Shown here: one piece after another, positions 46,430 through 57,879 of the stretch
How the letters are laid out: each line of letters starts with the position of its first letter
Position numbering within the stretch: the stretch's first letter is position 1
NCBI GenBank assembly: GCA_017590115.1
Contig: JAGGNK010007115.1
Location: 2,443,934-2,507,933 of the forward strand
DNA: 64,000 nt
Direction: 5' to 3'
Source: Montifringilla adamsi
Taxonomy: Eukaryota; Chordata; Aves; Passeriformes; Passeridae
Made by a program: the position numbers and the translations under genes
Notes under the pieces: model-generated
What the model saw: only the letters and a program-made list of their open reading frames with translations
Databases searched by the model: none
What the model was told of the DNA's origin: nothing

Positions 46430-46870
46430 TCCCAGAGAACAAAAAGCACCGGAGGAATGGCAGGCATTATAGTAACGATGGTGACAAATTTAATTAGAGC
46501 AGGAAGCTCTGGAGTGGATTTCAAATGGCAACACGGCATTTTGTGTGAAAGCATTGCCTCGCTCCCCCCGCTCCCTCCCCGCCTCCACCACGCAGCTCCA
46601 TCCAAACCCACCCCACCCTGCGGGATGCATCCCTCTAATTTTCCCACATGTTGTCCCCTTCATCCTTTCCCCCCCTACACTCCTGAACCAACACATTCCC
46701 GTGGTCTGGAAAATGCAACCATAGAGCAATTCAATAATACAGCAGCCAGATGTGCAACAGTATATCCAACATGTCATTCAAAGGAGCCCTTCAGTGGAGC
46801 CGAGACATGCTATCCCACAATCTTAACTAATACATCCTGAGGCCCTGAAGGAGTTGATGGATGTATACAA
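46430..46870. promoter_or_regulatory. Candidate conserved noncoding element pair
   Basis: Two AT-rich unique patches, at 46450-46560 (GCATTATAGTAACGATGG, AAATTTAATTAGAGC, TTCAAATGGC) and 46710-46880 (GCAATTCAATAATACAGC, ATCTTAACTAATACATCC, GGATGTATACAATTCCC), are separated by a C-rich stretch. Confidence 0.45.
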
Positions 46871-47159
46871 TTCCCTTTCCTACAGCTGTGGTCCCTTTTA
46901 GAGGGGGCATCCAGACTCAACAATAGCCCTGCTGTTGCTTTCAAGACAGAACCTCTTCAGACAAACCGGGCTTAATCCTGACCCCGGTTACGCCCGCCCG
47001 GGCTCTGCCGAGGTCGGTGGGGTTTGGGAGGCAAGGGCTGGGAGCAGGATCCAGCCTCGTGGAGACGCTGTCTGCCGTTTCACCTTGTGCTACAGGCTCT
47101 GAGAAACCTTGGTAACTGGTTGGAATAGAACCACCTTGGGGAAAAGGCAAGCGGAGAGG
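46871..47159. other. Spacer, no features seen
   Basis: Unique sequence. Confidence 0.4.
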
Positions 47160-47340
47160 AGCAGGTAATAAGATTTCTAACTGGTGCTGGTAGAAAGAAG
47201 GAAGTAATATAACAGTTTAATTAATCTATGCCTATTAGCGTTATTAAAGAAAACAGGGAGCTATTGGAGGTTTACCTCGGAGAATATCATCAAACGGGGA
47301 CCTTCTGCGGGGAATTTTATGTCTCTGTGCCCAATTTATA
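47160..47340. promoter_or_regulatory. Strong candidate conserved noncoding element
   Basis: GGTAATAAGATTTC, GTAATATAACAGTTTAATTAATCTATGCC, TATTAGCGTTATTAAAG and GCCCAATTTATAACC in unique sequence. TTTAATTAATC is a homeodomain pair. Confidence 0.45.
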
Positions 47341-47849
47341 ACCAGCACGGAGGTGTGGTGTTAGTGACAGCCAGTGCTGAAATGTCACAGTGCTTAGAAG
47401 TCATTAGCTGGGGACACAGGGAGAGAGAAAGAGAGGATGGAGGAGGGGACAAGGGAGAAATGGGGAAGGAAGGAAAAGGAATTAATTTAATTAAAAATAT
47501 CTTTAGAGCCTGTCTCTTGATTTGTGTGGTTTTGGGGCTTGGCAGAGCAGCTGAGAACGGTGTGGAAGGAAAATCAAGGTTGCTGGGGCTTTTTGAAGCT
47601 GATAAAAAAAAATAAGCACACTTTTCATGTTCAGGAAGATAAATCCCCATTTTCTCAGTCTCAAGACAATCCAGTTATTTACTGACAGTTTTACTGTGAA
47701 ATAAAAAGGGCTTTAAGCTTCTTTCTACTTGATGTCTCCATAGCCTGAATATTATTAGATCCCAGCCTGGTGCAGCTGGAGTTTTGGTTAATAAATTTAA
47801 CGTCATTAGACAGAAAAGCCTTCGACTGAATGTTGCAATTCTTTCCCCC
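47341..47849. other. Unique sequence
   Basis: AT-rich in parts (47470-47510, 47735-47835). No repeat or exon recognised; could be regulatory. Confidence 0.3.
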
Positions 47850-47888
47850 CCCCCCTTTTTTTTTTTTTTTTTTCTTTTTTTTTTTTTA
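47850..47888. repeat. Poly(C)-poly(T) homopolymer tract
   Basis: About ten C followed by about 28 T with one C interruption. Confidence 0.9.
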
Positions 47889-49217
47889 CCGTTGCAGTCA
47901 GACTGTATGTAGGTGGTAAGAATCAAAAGAAAGGAAGTATGCTTGGCAAATAGGGGAGTGCTAAAAAAAGGTTTTGCTCAGGCTGGGGGTTCAGTGCGAG
48001 GGTGTTTCGCCCACAGACGAGGCAAGGCTGAACCCCCCCCGCAGGGGATGCACCCTGACGTGGCACAGGTTTCTGCAGCATCCCTCAGGAGAGCAAAACA
48101 CTCCTGATTTCACAGCGATGGCGTGTCTCAGGGTGCTTGTCCCACTCAGAGGGGTGGCACTGTGGGTGGCCATGCCACTGCCACCACAGCGAGGTCTTGG
48201 GTAGTACCTGGCAGCAGCAAGGCCACGACGCTCAGGGGCTGCCTTGGTGCCATCACCATGGAGCTGTGCTTTAGGTGGCTTTTCTGAGAAGAAAAGTCTG
48301 CTTTTCCACCCAAAATCTGCCTCGAGGCCATCGCAAGGCCAAGTGTTGGCGCAGCAAAATGTCTTGGTGGGACAATGGAGGAACAGGCAGCACGGAGTGG
48401 GCGAGGGGAGGGCAGATGGCAGTGGAGCTGCTTGTTCTTCCCATGGGGAGCCAGGCAGCTGCAGCCCCTTGGAGCAGGGAGGGAGAGCTCCCACCAAAAT
48501 CCAGCAGGCCCTGCTCTTCCCCTCAAAGCTTCCTCCATCCAGAGCCTCCCTCTCGAGCCTCTCCTCAGCTGCTGCCCCCGCCACGGCCGAGCCTTCTGCC
48601 ACCACAAAATGTGCCCAGTGGGAGAAAGACATTGAGGAAGACACCACAGCACTCTAATTCCCCACAACACACCTCACCTGCCTCTTACCCAGCTCCTGCC
48701 CTGCCGCCTTCCCACCACATGTAGGCGGCAGCCATGGCCAGGCCTTCCCTCCCTGCTGAGCCTGAAACACGGCGGGCTTGGGGGATGCTTCATTTGGGGC
48801 AGCTGGTGCTGGCCTGTTGGCTAAAACACATCCCACACGCTGGGTATCTAACCTCAAAACCCCACAGGTGTTGTGGACACCAAGAGGAAACTTCTGTGGT
48901 GGAAGTGGGACGCTGAGTGACCCCCCCCCACCCGGCAGCTCCGCCATCGGCTTCGCTCCAGGAAAAACAATCTCTAAGTTCTTTTATAAAATAAACAGCG
49001 GTGGCTGGAAGGAGAGGAGCAGGACAGGGGTATCAGGGAGATAGCAAGAGGCTGGGCAGGGAGGGTTGTGGAGCTGGGGTGCTGGGATGGGAAGGAAGTG
49101 GTTGTTGTGGGAGTAACGTCAGGAAGAGCCTCGGCTGGGGCCCGGGCGGGCAGGGAAAGGGGAGATCTGAGTTCATGGCAGGGCTACGGGGAGGAAGAGC
49201 CCGAGGAAGACGAGCCA
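47889..49217. other. Spacer, no features seen
   Basis: GC-rich unique DNA with overlapping chance frames on both strands. Confidence 0.4.
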
Positions 49218-49540
49218 AGGGAAGAGTCCAGGGTGGGACAGGGAGGGATCCAGTGTGGGGACAGGGAGGGATCTGGTGTGGGGACAGGGAGGGATCAGGT
49301 GTGGGGACAGGGAGGGATCCGGTCTGGGGATGGGGAAGGGTCTTTTGAGAGCCCAGTGTGGGGACAGGAAAGGGTCAGGTGTGAGGATGGGGACGAGTCC
49401 ATTGTGGGGATGGTGAAGGGTCCAGTGAGAGAACAGGGAATGGTCCAGTGAGGGCACAGAATGGTCCAGTGTGGGGATGGGGAAAGGTCCAGTGGGGTGA
49501 CAGCGAAGAGTCCAGTGTGGGGACGAGGAAGGTGTGAGCA
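49218..49540. repeat. 23-bp G-rich minisatellite
   Basis: The first units start with GGGATC at 49245, 49268, 49291 and 49314, exactly 23 bp apart, and end with GTGTGGGGACAGGGA. Later units are diverged (GGGTCCAGTG..., ATGGTCCAGTG...). About 13 units in all. G-runs make it G-quadruplex-prone. The repetitive frames here are not genes. Confidence 0.95.
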
Positions 49541-49889
49541 TCCACTTGGGCAGAGGTGTGCTGGGAGACACCTGTCCTGCGAAAACAACCGACCCCAAAA
49601 TCATGCTGGATCTGGTTTACTCCCCTTCCAAAGCCATTTCTAATAAAGGCTGTGTTGTTTTTTTTTTTTTTTTTTTTAAATCCCCTCTCTGGTGAATAAA
49701 AGCAAAACAAATAACCCCAAGCAGCAAGGCTGGGTGATGAGCAGCAGATGGCTGGTGATAAGAGGTACCTTCATACCTGTGCACCCTTTACCCACAGCCT
49801 TCCCACCTGGAGCTCCCAAGCTCCCAGCTCTGTGGCTCTCACCAGCCCAATCCCAGCCCAGCTAGGGGATATGGGAGTGCAGACAGCAG
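49541..49889. other. Spacer with poly(T) tract
   Basis: A T tract at about 49660-49677. Otherwise unique. Confidence 0.4.
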
Positions 49890-50560
49890 CGAGCTGCTTT
49901 AGGGAAATCCAGTTTGGAGCCAAGTCAATGCATGCAGAGTCATTAATCTAGGTCTGGTGCCAATAGGGATGGCTTTGCATTAGCCGGGTCCCTTTGTAGT
50001 TCAGACAATCAGTTGCATTCAACCAGCGCAAGATAACGCTGCAGAAAGCTGAGACCATCGCAGCTCATTCCTCCTGTAAGGGGCGGGGGGAGAGGATTTA
50101 CAGGCAAAATAGCATTGCATTAATGGGACTGCTCAGTATTCTGCACAGACGCTGGCGGATAATGTCTTTGCAAACTAACTGCAATAAATTAATTAAATTA
50201 ATCTACTATGCCGTGCTTGTCCCCACCCAACATCAAATTCAAGGATGATCAGGGCTTGCCTTATCCTCCATAGCCTACGAAAGAATCTGATCTCACTTGC
50301 TCTAGAGTTTCTGAGGCACTGAATTGCAAAGTACCACCTGCCTCACTAAACTAATCACCAGCCTGGTGGTTTAGATCACATCAGTTTTACATGTAATTAA
50401 GACTGTCCAGGAGGGCATGCAGCTGCTTACATGGTCGTTCCCTCTTATACAGCAACGTGCCTCCTGCTCAGATAGGTGCAATTAAACAAGCCTGTTCACA
50501 GTCATTAAGCATTAATGCACCTCATTAGCATAAGAACTGGAAGAAGCTTTGATGCAGGGA
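49890..50560. promoter_or_regulatory. Long, very strong candidate conserved noncoding region
   Basis: The longest continuous block of this type, about 670 bp of unique DNA: GAGTCATTAATCTAGG, GCCAATAGGGATGGC, GATAACGCTGC, AGCATTGCATTAATGGG, GCGGATAATGTCTTTGC, AACTGCAATAAATTAATTAAATTAATCTAC, ACATGTAATTAAGAC, GTGCAATTAAACAAGCC, GTCATTAAGCATTAATGCACC, CTCATTAGCATAAG. Homeodomain and POU-like words recur throughout. No repeats, no sustained frame. Confidence 0.55.
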
Positions 50561-51699
50561 ACCCCGCAGGAGAAGGAGATAGAGAGAGATGTACATACAG
50601 ACAGGAAGGCAAAGGGCTGGGCCACCACCTTCTCGTGGCCCCGACCAACCATTCCAGCTCCATTTCTCCAAAGCAATGAGCCATGCCATGCCCTCCTCCC
50701 TAGAAATGGGTCTGGGTTATCTTTCTCTCCCCCTCCCCCTCTTTCTAAATTATGCTGGTGGAAAGGAAAAAAAAAAAAAAAAACCCACCACACCAAACTG
50801 TTGGGATATTAACCTAGCGAATCCATTAATAAGCTGAACTCTCTGTTGGCTTTGACACAGCACACTAAAGCTTTAAAGAGACAGGGCCCCAGACACTGGA
50901 GATAGGGGCAGAGACAACAGCGCTAACAAAGAGCCACTGTTGCCACGGCCGTGGCCATCTCGGGTAGGTCCAGCTGTCTTTGGTGTTCTGTTTTCCAGAC
51001 ACAAAGAGCAGACTGAACCGTTTTGGTCTGAATGGCTTTCATTTGATGGTAGAGAAAATGAGAGGGAAGAAAGAAGCTAAGTAAAGTGTCCAGGAGAGAA
51101 GGAAAAAAAAAAAAAAAAAAAACAGGAGAGGAAAAAAAGAGCATGGTGTGCTGCAGGTCTCCAGTGAGAAAGGCTGCATCTCCCCCGAGCACAAAATGGG
51201 GCTGTCTCAGGGAGCAAAGGGAAGGTGACGTGGTGATTTTGAAGCAGGATGGAAGTGAGGATCCAGGATGCACACTCCAGGGGAGCAGGGATGGATGCTG
51301 CCTGTGCCTCACCTGCTTGCCCAATGCTTTGCACAGCAGTGTACTCAGCACTGCCAGACCACAGGCTGCAAACAGCTTGTCTAGCTGGGGTTTAATCTCA
51401 AGGGAACAACCTGTGTTTGTACAGTCCCTGGCCCCTCTGGGCTCAGAGCCCGTTAGGAGCCCCTAGCCTGGACCAGGAGCGTTATCACACAGAGCCTCAG
51501 CCAGCTTCACTGTCACCATGGCGAGAAATGGGCTCGCACGAGGACATGAATCAGCTGGAAAAAGTGAATCTCCAAGTGAAATGTCTTCAAGGAACCACCA
51601 CATGCTACCATGGAGCCGCTCCAAACCCACACCTCAGCCCAAACTGTATCCCAAGGCACAAATAACCTTTCTGCTGCAGCCTCAGAATACCCACATCAT
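50561..51699. other. Spacer with poly(A) tracts
   Basis: A tracts at about 50766-50782 and 51103-51122. The patch at 50805-50880 (ATATTAACCTAGCG, CCATTAATAAGC, CTAAAGCTTTAAAGAG) may belong to the same regulatory series. Confidence 0.35.
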
Positions 51700-52150
51700 G
51701 CCCTTGCAGCTCTACCTTGCATCCCATAAGCTTGAAATATCCATTCCAGGGTCCCCTATTATAAAGCACAGCTCTGAAAGCCAGAAATGGAAGCTGAGAC
51801 CGGATAAATCAGTACCTACCCACCGGAGAGCCACACGGGCTCGTCCCTACAATGCGCTCTCTGGCCTCCATCTAGTCCAGCTCGTAAGTGATAAAAGCGT
51901 CCACGACTGCAGCTCTCATCTGGGAAGAAGAACAAACAACCCAAGTAGATCTTACCACTGGGAAATGGTTTCTAAGGGTCTCCAGAGATATCCTCTTTCC
52001 TACGCTCATTCCATTAGTGCTGTGCATGCTCCATTGTCCCAGTCTCTCCCTCCTTAGTGGTTACATCCTACAAACACAAACAGATTTCAAATCCCCCGTA
52101 GCTCTTTGGCCCATGATGGTAATAATTTTCCCTCCTTGAGCACCTTTTAT
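51700..52150. promoter_or_regulatory. Candidate regulatory region
   Basis: Unique, moderately AT-rich: CCCCTATTATAAAGC, CCGGATAAATCAG, GTAAGTGATAAAAGCG, CATTCCATTAGTGC, GATGGTAATAATTTTCCC. A 179-codon plus-strand frame crosses it, with no recognisable domain; treated as chance. Confidence 0.35.
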
Positions 52151-54749
52151 CTAGAGATCTGGAAGCATCTCTCTGGCATTAATAGCTATTAGCTTCTCCA
52201 CCATCGTGCAACACAGGGTGAGCACCGTCACATCTCACAGCTGAGGGGAATTTGGGCACGGCACAATTAGGAATTCACTGCTGCCAAGTGGTGCATCCTC
52301 TTGTGCCCAATCAGTGGCACAGGGATGGTGGTGCTCGGTCCCTGGATGAATCTGGCTAAATCCTAAAAGATTTGCCAGCAGCATCAGCAGGAGGAAGAGA
52401 TCCCAGGTTTGTGCCTGAATCACCAAACCCTCTGTTTTCCCTTCTGTGCCTAGAGAAGTCAACGGGAAGTCTCCCATGGATGGTAATGGGAAATTCAGGC
52501 TTTTTGAGTCAGTAAACAGCTTTTTTTCGAGGGGGAGGGAGGTTTGGGCAAAGAGGCTTTTACTGCACAGTCATTTTGATAAACCAAGGAGCCGAGCTTT
52601 TACCCAGCAACAGGCTGGGAGAATGACTGATGGAGACCATGACCCCAGTGAACCACAGCCTTGCTCCCCCAGTCCCTTCCCATTTGCCTTTTGTGATTAC
52701 AATTAGTACTGGGGGCTGGCAGGTGGGGGAAAAATGAAATAAAATAAACTAGAAGCCCCCCCTGCCCCGCTGCCAGCCCCTCATTGTCTGCAGAGGCTGG
52801 CTGGGGCTCTGCACACTGCAGTCCTCTGCCCATTGTACTGCTGAGAACATGCGAACAGACGCTCTCGGGCGATGGGTTTTATTGAACGCAACTTCAATGG
52901 CAAATGGAGAGAGAAAGGGGGGGAGAGGAAAGGAAAAAAAAAAAAAAAGCCTTGAAAATCCATGCCAAAAAAAAAGAGGTGGGGAGGGTGTTTTTTAATG
53001 CAATCAATGGCTCCTTCCTATAACTCTGCCTGTTGTGAGGAAATTTCTTTCCAGTAGCAGCCAGCAGCAGTCCCAAGGCTGTGACATTGCTGTAACGCTT
53101 GGAGCTCAGCTCTCTATCTCTGGCAGCAGCCCCGTCTTTTTGTCATTATTGGCTGTGATTGCAGGGGGTGCACGCCAGCTCGCCGAGTGCTGAGATATTG
53201 CTGCCTTCCCCTCCCTCTGGACAACCTGCCCTCAGAGAGGAGTTTGGGGAGGGGATGAGGGTGAAACAGGGAGCTGAATTCTCTCTGCCTCCCCTGAGTA
53301 TGCTCTGATCCAAGCCCACATGGATAGGTAGAGGTCCCCAAGGCCCTTTTCGGAAAGCTCATTAGGAAAGTAGTGACAGATGCATTAGCTATTAAAAAAA
53401 GGCGGGGGGAGAAGCTATCATAGAACTTTAAAAAAAAGCAGCAGCAGCCGCCCGACAGTTTTATTGCTGTCAGATCCTTTTTTCTGTGGGCACGTTGCAA
53501 AGCAGGAGAGGTTTGGGTAAATATCTGACGCACGCACGCACTTCCCATGCTCTGGGCTGTCTGTCAATAATCCAGCCGGGGTATTTCTCACACCCTCAGG
53601 AGGCAGCTGCCAGCTCTGCCCATTGCCACTGCAGCTACTCACCCTTCCTATCCACCCCCAGCAGCTCCTGGAGAGGAGGTTTTGGAACAGGCATGTCTGG
53701 CTGCATGCAAAGCTGCGGGAAGATCCTGCCAGGATGCCACAGGGGGTGAAAAAAAATGGGCATCAGCTGCTGCCATCTCTGACTCCGAGCTTCAGCCTGG
53801 GGAGGACAGGTCTTGGCATGAGATGTTGCCTCCTGATCTAAGAAGAGGCTGCTGAGATGGAGATTGAGTCCTGCATGCCGGGACCTGCTGTCCCTGCAAG
53901 CTCCAGCAATGCTCTCCATGAAAGGACAGAACAGGGCACATTGTGCAAGGGACACTCAGGCCTCTGTCCATGTCCCACACCCCACATCACAGCCCAGAGC
54001 CCTTGGAGCTCAGGGAACAGGTGTACAAACATCCCTGGGAGGAGCTGCTTCCCAGCACTCAGGATGAGTGACACATCTGGCAGCAGCTGGAAGCCACAAA
54101 GCCCCACGTAGGGACCAGGCACGAGGAAGGTGGGAAATGCTGGGTACTGGATGAAGATGCTCTGGATGGAGGTCTGGGCTGGCGAGCTATGGTGGGCAGA
54201 GGGGCAGATGATGGGGGGGATGAGGCAGGATGATGGCATGGGTTTTGTCCCTCCCCATCCTATGAACCAAAACGGCCACCACTGCTCTTACACCTGTGTG
54301 AAGAGCAGAGCCCAGGTAGTAACAGAAGAACAACAGATGTTGCACCTGCATGACGGCTCCCGAACGGCGCCAGACGAGCTGGAATTCACTTCTGAGCCAC
54401 AACAGCAAAGCTCTTCCCACAGACAGCAGTGGGAAGCAGGGATCAAAACACCACTTCCACAGACACGCTCCCAACACTGGGTCCTGCCTCCACACACTGC
54501 ATTTTTCAGGGACCATCCTCACCACTATGAGACAGTCAAGACAAACGTATCCCCTCCAAGACCTCAGCATCCCTCAAAAAGGGGGCGCAGCTATTTCAAA
54601 AGGAACTATGGGGGTACCAGAGGCAGCCGTCAATCTATGCCCCCCAACCTCACCTCCTGCCACCTTCCAACCACAGTCAGGAGGCAGAAAAGGCAGAAAC
54701 CTCGCTGGAGGAAAACAGCAGCAGCAGCAACCGTCCCCCTCGGTCGGGT
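52151..54749. other. Mostly spacer, some AT-rich patches
   Basis: Poly(A) at about 52933-52947. At 53447-53472 GACAG and CTGTC flank TTTTATTG as a small hairpin. Patches near 52160-52200 and 53370-53480 are AT-richer. A 239-codon plus-strand frame from 54130 has no recognised domain. Confidence 0.35.
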
Positions 54750-54930
54750 TTTAAATGGCTCTCAGATCCCTTCAAACAAATCTAAATGCACCGATCCTAT
54801 TGTGTGCATAAATCTTTGCACCGGGGCCTGCACGCCTCCACACTATTGATAAAGAGAAACGAGTCTTAAATATTTAATGAGCGAATAAACCCGTTAAGAG
54901 GATATGATTAACTGCACGCCACGGCTCTGC
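54750..54930. promoter_or_regulatory. Strong candidate conserved noncoding element
   Basis: CCTATTGTGTGCATAAATC, CACTATTGATAAAGAG, CTTAAATATTTAATGAGCGAATAAACCCGTTAAG, GATATGATTAACTGC in unique sequence, with sharp edges. ATTGT and ATTGATAAAG are SOX/TCF-like words. Confidence 0.5.
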
Positions 54931-55579
54931 ATTTAAGGTGTCCCTGCTGTACCTTTAGAGGGGTTTTATTTTTAAGGGAAATCGGCAGCAGCAGCTGGTG
55001 GAAGCGAGCAGCCGGGCTGTGCGGGTGCTGCACGAAGGGGAACGCCGGCACAATGCTCCACTCCAGAGGCATAAATATGCCACGGGAGCCCAGGCTGTTC
55101 AGGAGGGGCTGTATTGACTCAGCCCGATGGCAGGGAGGGCAGAAAACAGAGCCAAGGAGGTTTGAGGTTTTAGGTGAGGTGGCAGGAGCCAGGCTGTCGG
55201 TTAGAGAAGCCACGTGAACTCTGCACCTTTGCGTCTCGCCTGGCAGCGAGGGGGCTGCTGGGGGGATCAGGAGACCTTGGAGCTATTTCCAGCTGAACCA
55301 CGGAGCTGGAGTGTGACCTTGGGCAAGTCACTTACAGTCACCCTCTGCCTGGAGTCGAGCTCTGTGCGAGGCAACTGGAGTCTTGCCTGCTGAGGGTGCG
55401 GATCGAGGCAGTGTGGGGTGCCTTGATGGCTGAACCTTCCTTTTCTCCACCTCCACCCAGCTGGGAGCAGCCTCAGCACAGGGCTGGAGCACTGAGGGCT
55501 GGGGTACAACACACCAGCCAGCCCACAGGATGTTTCTCAGGCACACAGAGAGCAGCTGATGGAAGATTTTATGAAACCA
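54931..55579. other. Spacer, no features seen
   Basis: Unique GC-rich DNA. Confidence 0.4.
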
Positions 55580-56170
55580 AGTGCTATAAATGTCCCCTTG
55601 CTATGTGACTTTTTAAGTTTCTAAATTATTTTGATCATTATTTTTACCAGAGTGAGGTGAATAATATACAACAAACCACCGTGAATCATCACTCCAGTTT
55701 TTAGATATGTTAAATTTAGCTGTTTTGGTGCCACCTTTTTGTTTATATTCTCCAAGTGTTTCTTGCCAACAAGTTACCGGCAGGGATTTTTAGCCAGAAA
55801 GGAGAAGGGAAAAAAAAAAAAAACAACTGAGACAGACTGTTAATTTCTGTTAATTTTAAGCATCAGCGGAAGATATTGGAAGAAAGTGGATTTCAAATTC
55901 TTAATTGCAACAGTTTCCCTCCCCAAATCTCAAGTCTAAAAATTAAGCCTGCCCAATCGGGAAGCCAAAACCCATCATGTGATGTGAGATCCCAATTAAA
56001 ACTACTCTCATTCTTGAGACCGAGTATTCACAAAAGAGCAAAGACCGCGAATTATTTGCAGAAATTATCTGGAGAACAATTTTGAATAATGAATACGATG
56101 GGGGAAATCGTAGTCACTTGGAATACTTAATGCAACTACAAAAAAAAAAAAAATCACCAACAGTTTGCGA
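55580..56170. promoter_or_regulatory. AT-rich candidate conserved noncoding region
   Basis: About 590 bp, one of the most AT-rich stretches of the window: CTAAATTATTTTGATCATTATTTTTACC, GTGAATAATATACAAC, GTTAAATTTAGC, GTTAATTTCTGTTAATTTTAAGC. Poly(A) tracts lie at about 55811-55823 and 56141-56153. No repeat family recognised. Confidence 0.45.
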
Positions 56171-57350
56171 ACAGAGAAGAGGTGAAACGTGTGGAATAGA
56201 TCATTTAGCACAGTCCTGCCACCACCAGCGACTATTCCAAATGACCAAGGCCCCTGCCTGGCTGTAAATGCTGCAGGAATTAGTGACAGACACTGATGGA
56301 CAGATGGAAGTCATGCTTGGAGATACACCTAATCAAAGAGGCTGTGCCACCACAGCCAACATGCCCGTGACCTGGTAAAATCAGGGTGAAATAACTCGGG
56401 AAGCAGGATGTTCCAAGCAGCCCCGGGCAGGAGGAAGGGATGCTCCGGGTGAAGCAGCTGAGCAGAGAGCAGCTGCAGAGGAAGAGGAGCCCTGACACAG
56501 GCTGGCCAAATCCCAAGAGGCACAAGCACACAGGAACACCAAGGATGAGCTTCTGTGTGATTGTGGCTGGTGGAAGGGGTGGGAGATGCCCTGGGAAAAG
56601 AGAGGTTCCAGGTAGGTCTGGATCAAACATGGGTGGATGCTGCATCACCAAATGCTGGCTGTGCCATGGGAAATATCATGCCATCAGCCAGGGACTGTGA
56701 GTATCCCTGGGTGTCCCCAGGGTCTGAAGCTGAGAGATGGGGCTCCAGCAGAACCCACACTGCTTCTGCCACCTCCCTTCAAGCGCTGGGTTGAGCCAAA
56801 CCCTGGCCTCACACTGAGAGCTGCTCCCATGGCCATGATCAGAGCATGCAGGACACGAGAAGCAGGAATCTGCTGAAAACTGAATGGCATTTCTTGCTCA
56901 GGAGTCAAAATCTGCCTCTTTGTTAGATTTACTTCATCACAGCACAAGCTTTGCATTTCACCTACCAGCAACGAGCGTGGAGGCCAAAATCTCACCACTG
57001 CCTGTAAAGTCCAGCTGGGAGGAAGGATCTGAAGGGAGAAAGCAGGGAGAATTTGGAGGGCAGAGCAGGAAAAGGAGAAAGGGTTTTAGAGGACCTTGGG
57101 GGACCGCAGCAGGGCATGGAGGAGATGGGGACCTTGTGGGGTGAGGCAAAGTCTGCAAGCACTGCTCAGCCGGAGAGATGCTGGGCCCTTCTCTGCCCCA
57201 ACAGTGAGGAAAAGCAGCAAAGGTCTGGTAGAGATGGAGCTTTTTCACATCCCAGCCTGGTCAGCTGACATTTATCGGGGTAACAAAAGGATACAGCCTG
57301 ATCACAAGACAGGCTGACAGTGCATCTTCCCCTTCTGGGGAGGAAAGTCA
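56171..57350. other. Spacer, no features seen
   Basis: Unique sequence. Confidence 0.4.
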
Positions 57351-57359
57351 AGAGCCAAA

Positions 57360-57790
57360 GTTGTAAAAAGTAGTCCAGTCATCTTTTGTATCTTCTCTTT
57401 CCTGCAGTTTGACGTGTGCAGGGATACTTCCTCTCCTCCTTTGAAATGAAAGACAAAAGAAAAATGCAGAAAATTCTGCATTTCAGGAGCAGGAATTAAA
57501 AATAAATCAAATTCTTCCAACGGTTCAGGTCAAATATTCCCCAAAGCTTCTATTCTGGCAATCTAAGAATGTAGAGGCTGGATCTCTTAAATTCCCTTGA
57601 ATTCAGGATGTTTCTATCAATCTGTAGCAGTATTTCAACAAGCCTGGCTGAGGATGCTCAGGAAAGCCTGGTTGTTATACGGCTGGACTGCGGCAACCAG
57701 AGAACCACTCAGGAACTGAGAGACTCATTATTTGTTATTAACTCACCTGGAATCTCTGATTTCTTACATGTTATTTTGCTACTTGTCTGC
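57360..57790. other. AT-richer unique sequence upstream of the candidate exon
   Basis: Contains AAAAATAAATCAAATTC and TTATTTGTTATTAACTCACC words. Could be intronic or regulatory. Confidence 0.3.
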
Positions 57791-57792
57791 AG

Positions 57793-57873
57793 AGTGAAAC
57801 AGCTCCTCAAAAGACAGAAAAAGAAGAAAGTGAACCACCCACCAGTGGAGGATCATCTTTCCAGTGGATTCTA
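57793..57873 (+). CDS. Candidate internal exon of an unidentified gene
   Basis: TTTCTTACATGTTATTTTGC...CTTGTCTGCAG ending at 57792 is a strong plus-strand acceptor, and A|GTAGGT at 57873/57874 is a usable donor. The 81 bp between is open in phase 0 and encodes 27 residues, acidic and Ser/Pro-rich (reads SETAPQKTEKEESEPP then TSGGSSF), like a disordered linker. The length is divisible by three, as for a skippable exon. I recognise no family. A neighbouring frame is also open, and no partner exon is visible, so a chance match is possible. Confidence 0.2.
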
Positions 57874-57879
57874 GTAGGT

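Noticed and set aside
49001..49710. Overlapping frames rich in Gly/Asp/Arg or Pro/His/Thr
   Set aside because: Products of the 23-bp minisatellite read on each strand.
54130..54849. 239-codon plus-strand open frame
   Set aside because: Its last part overlaps the AT-rich regulatory-looking block; no recognised domain or splice sites.
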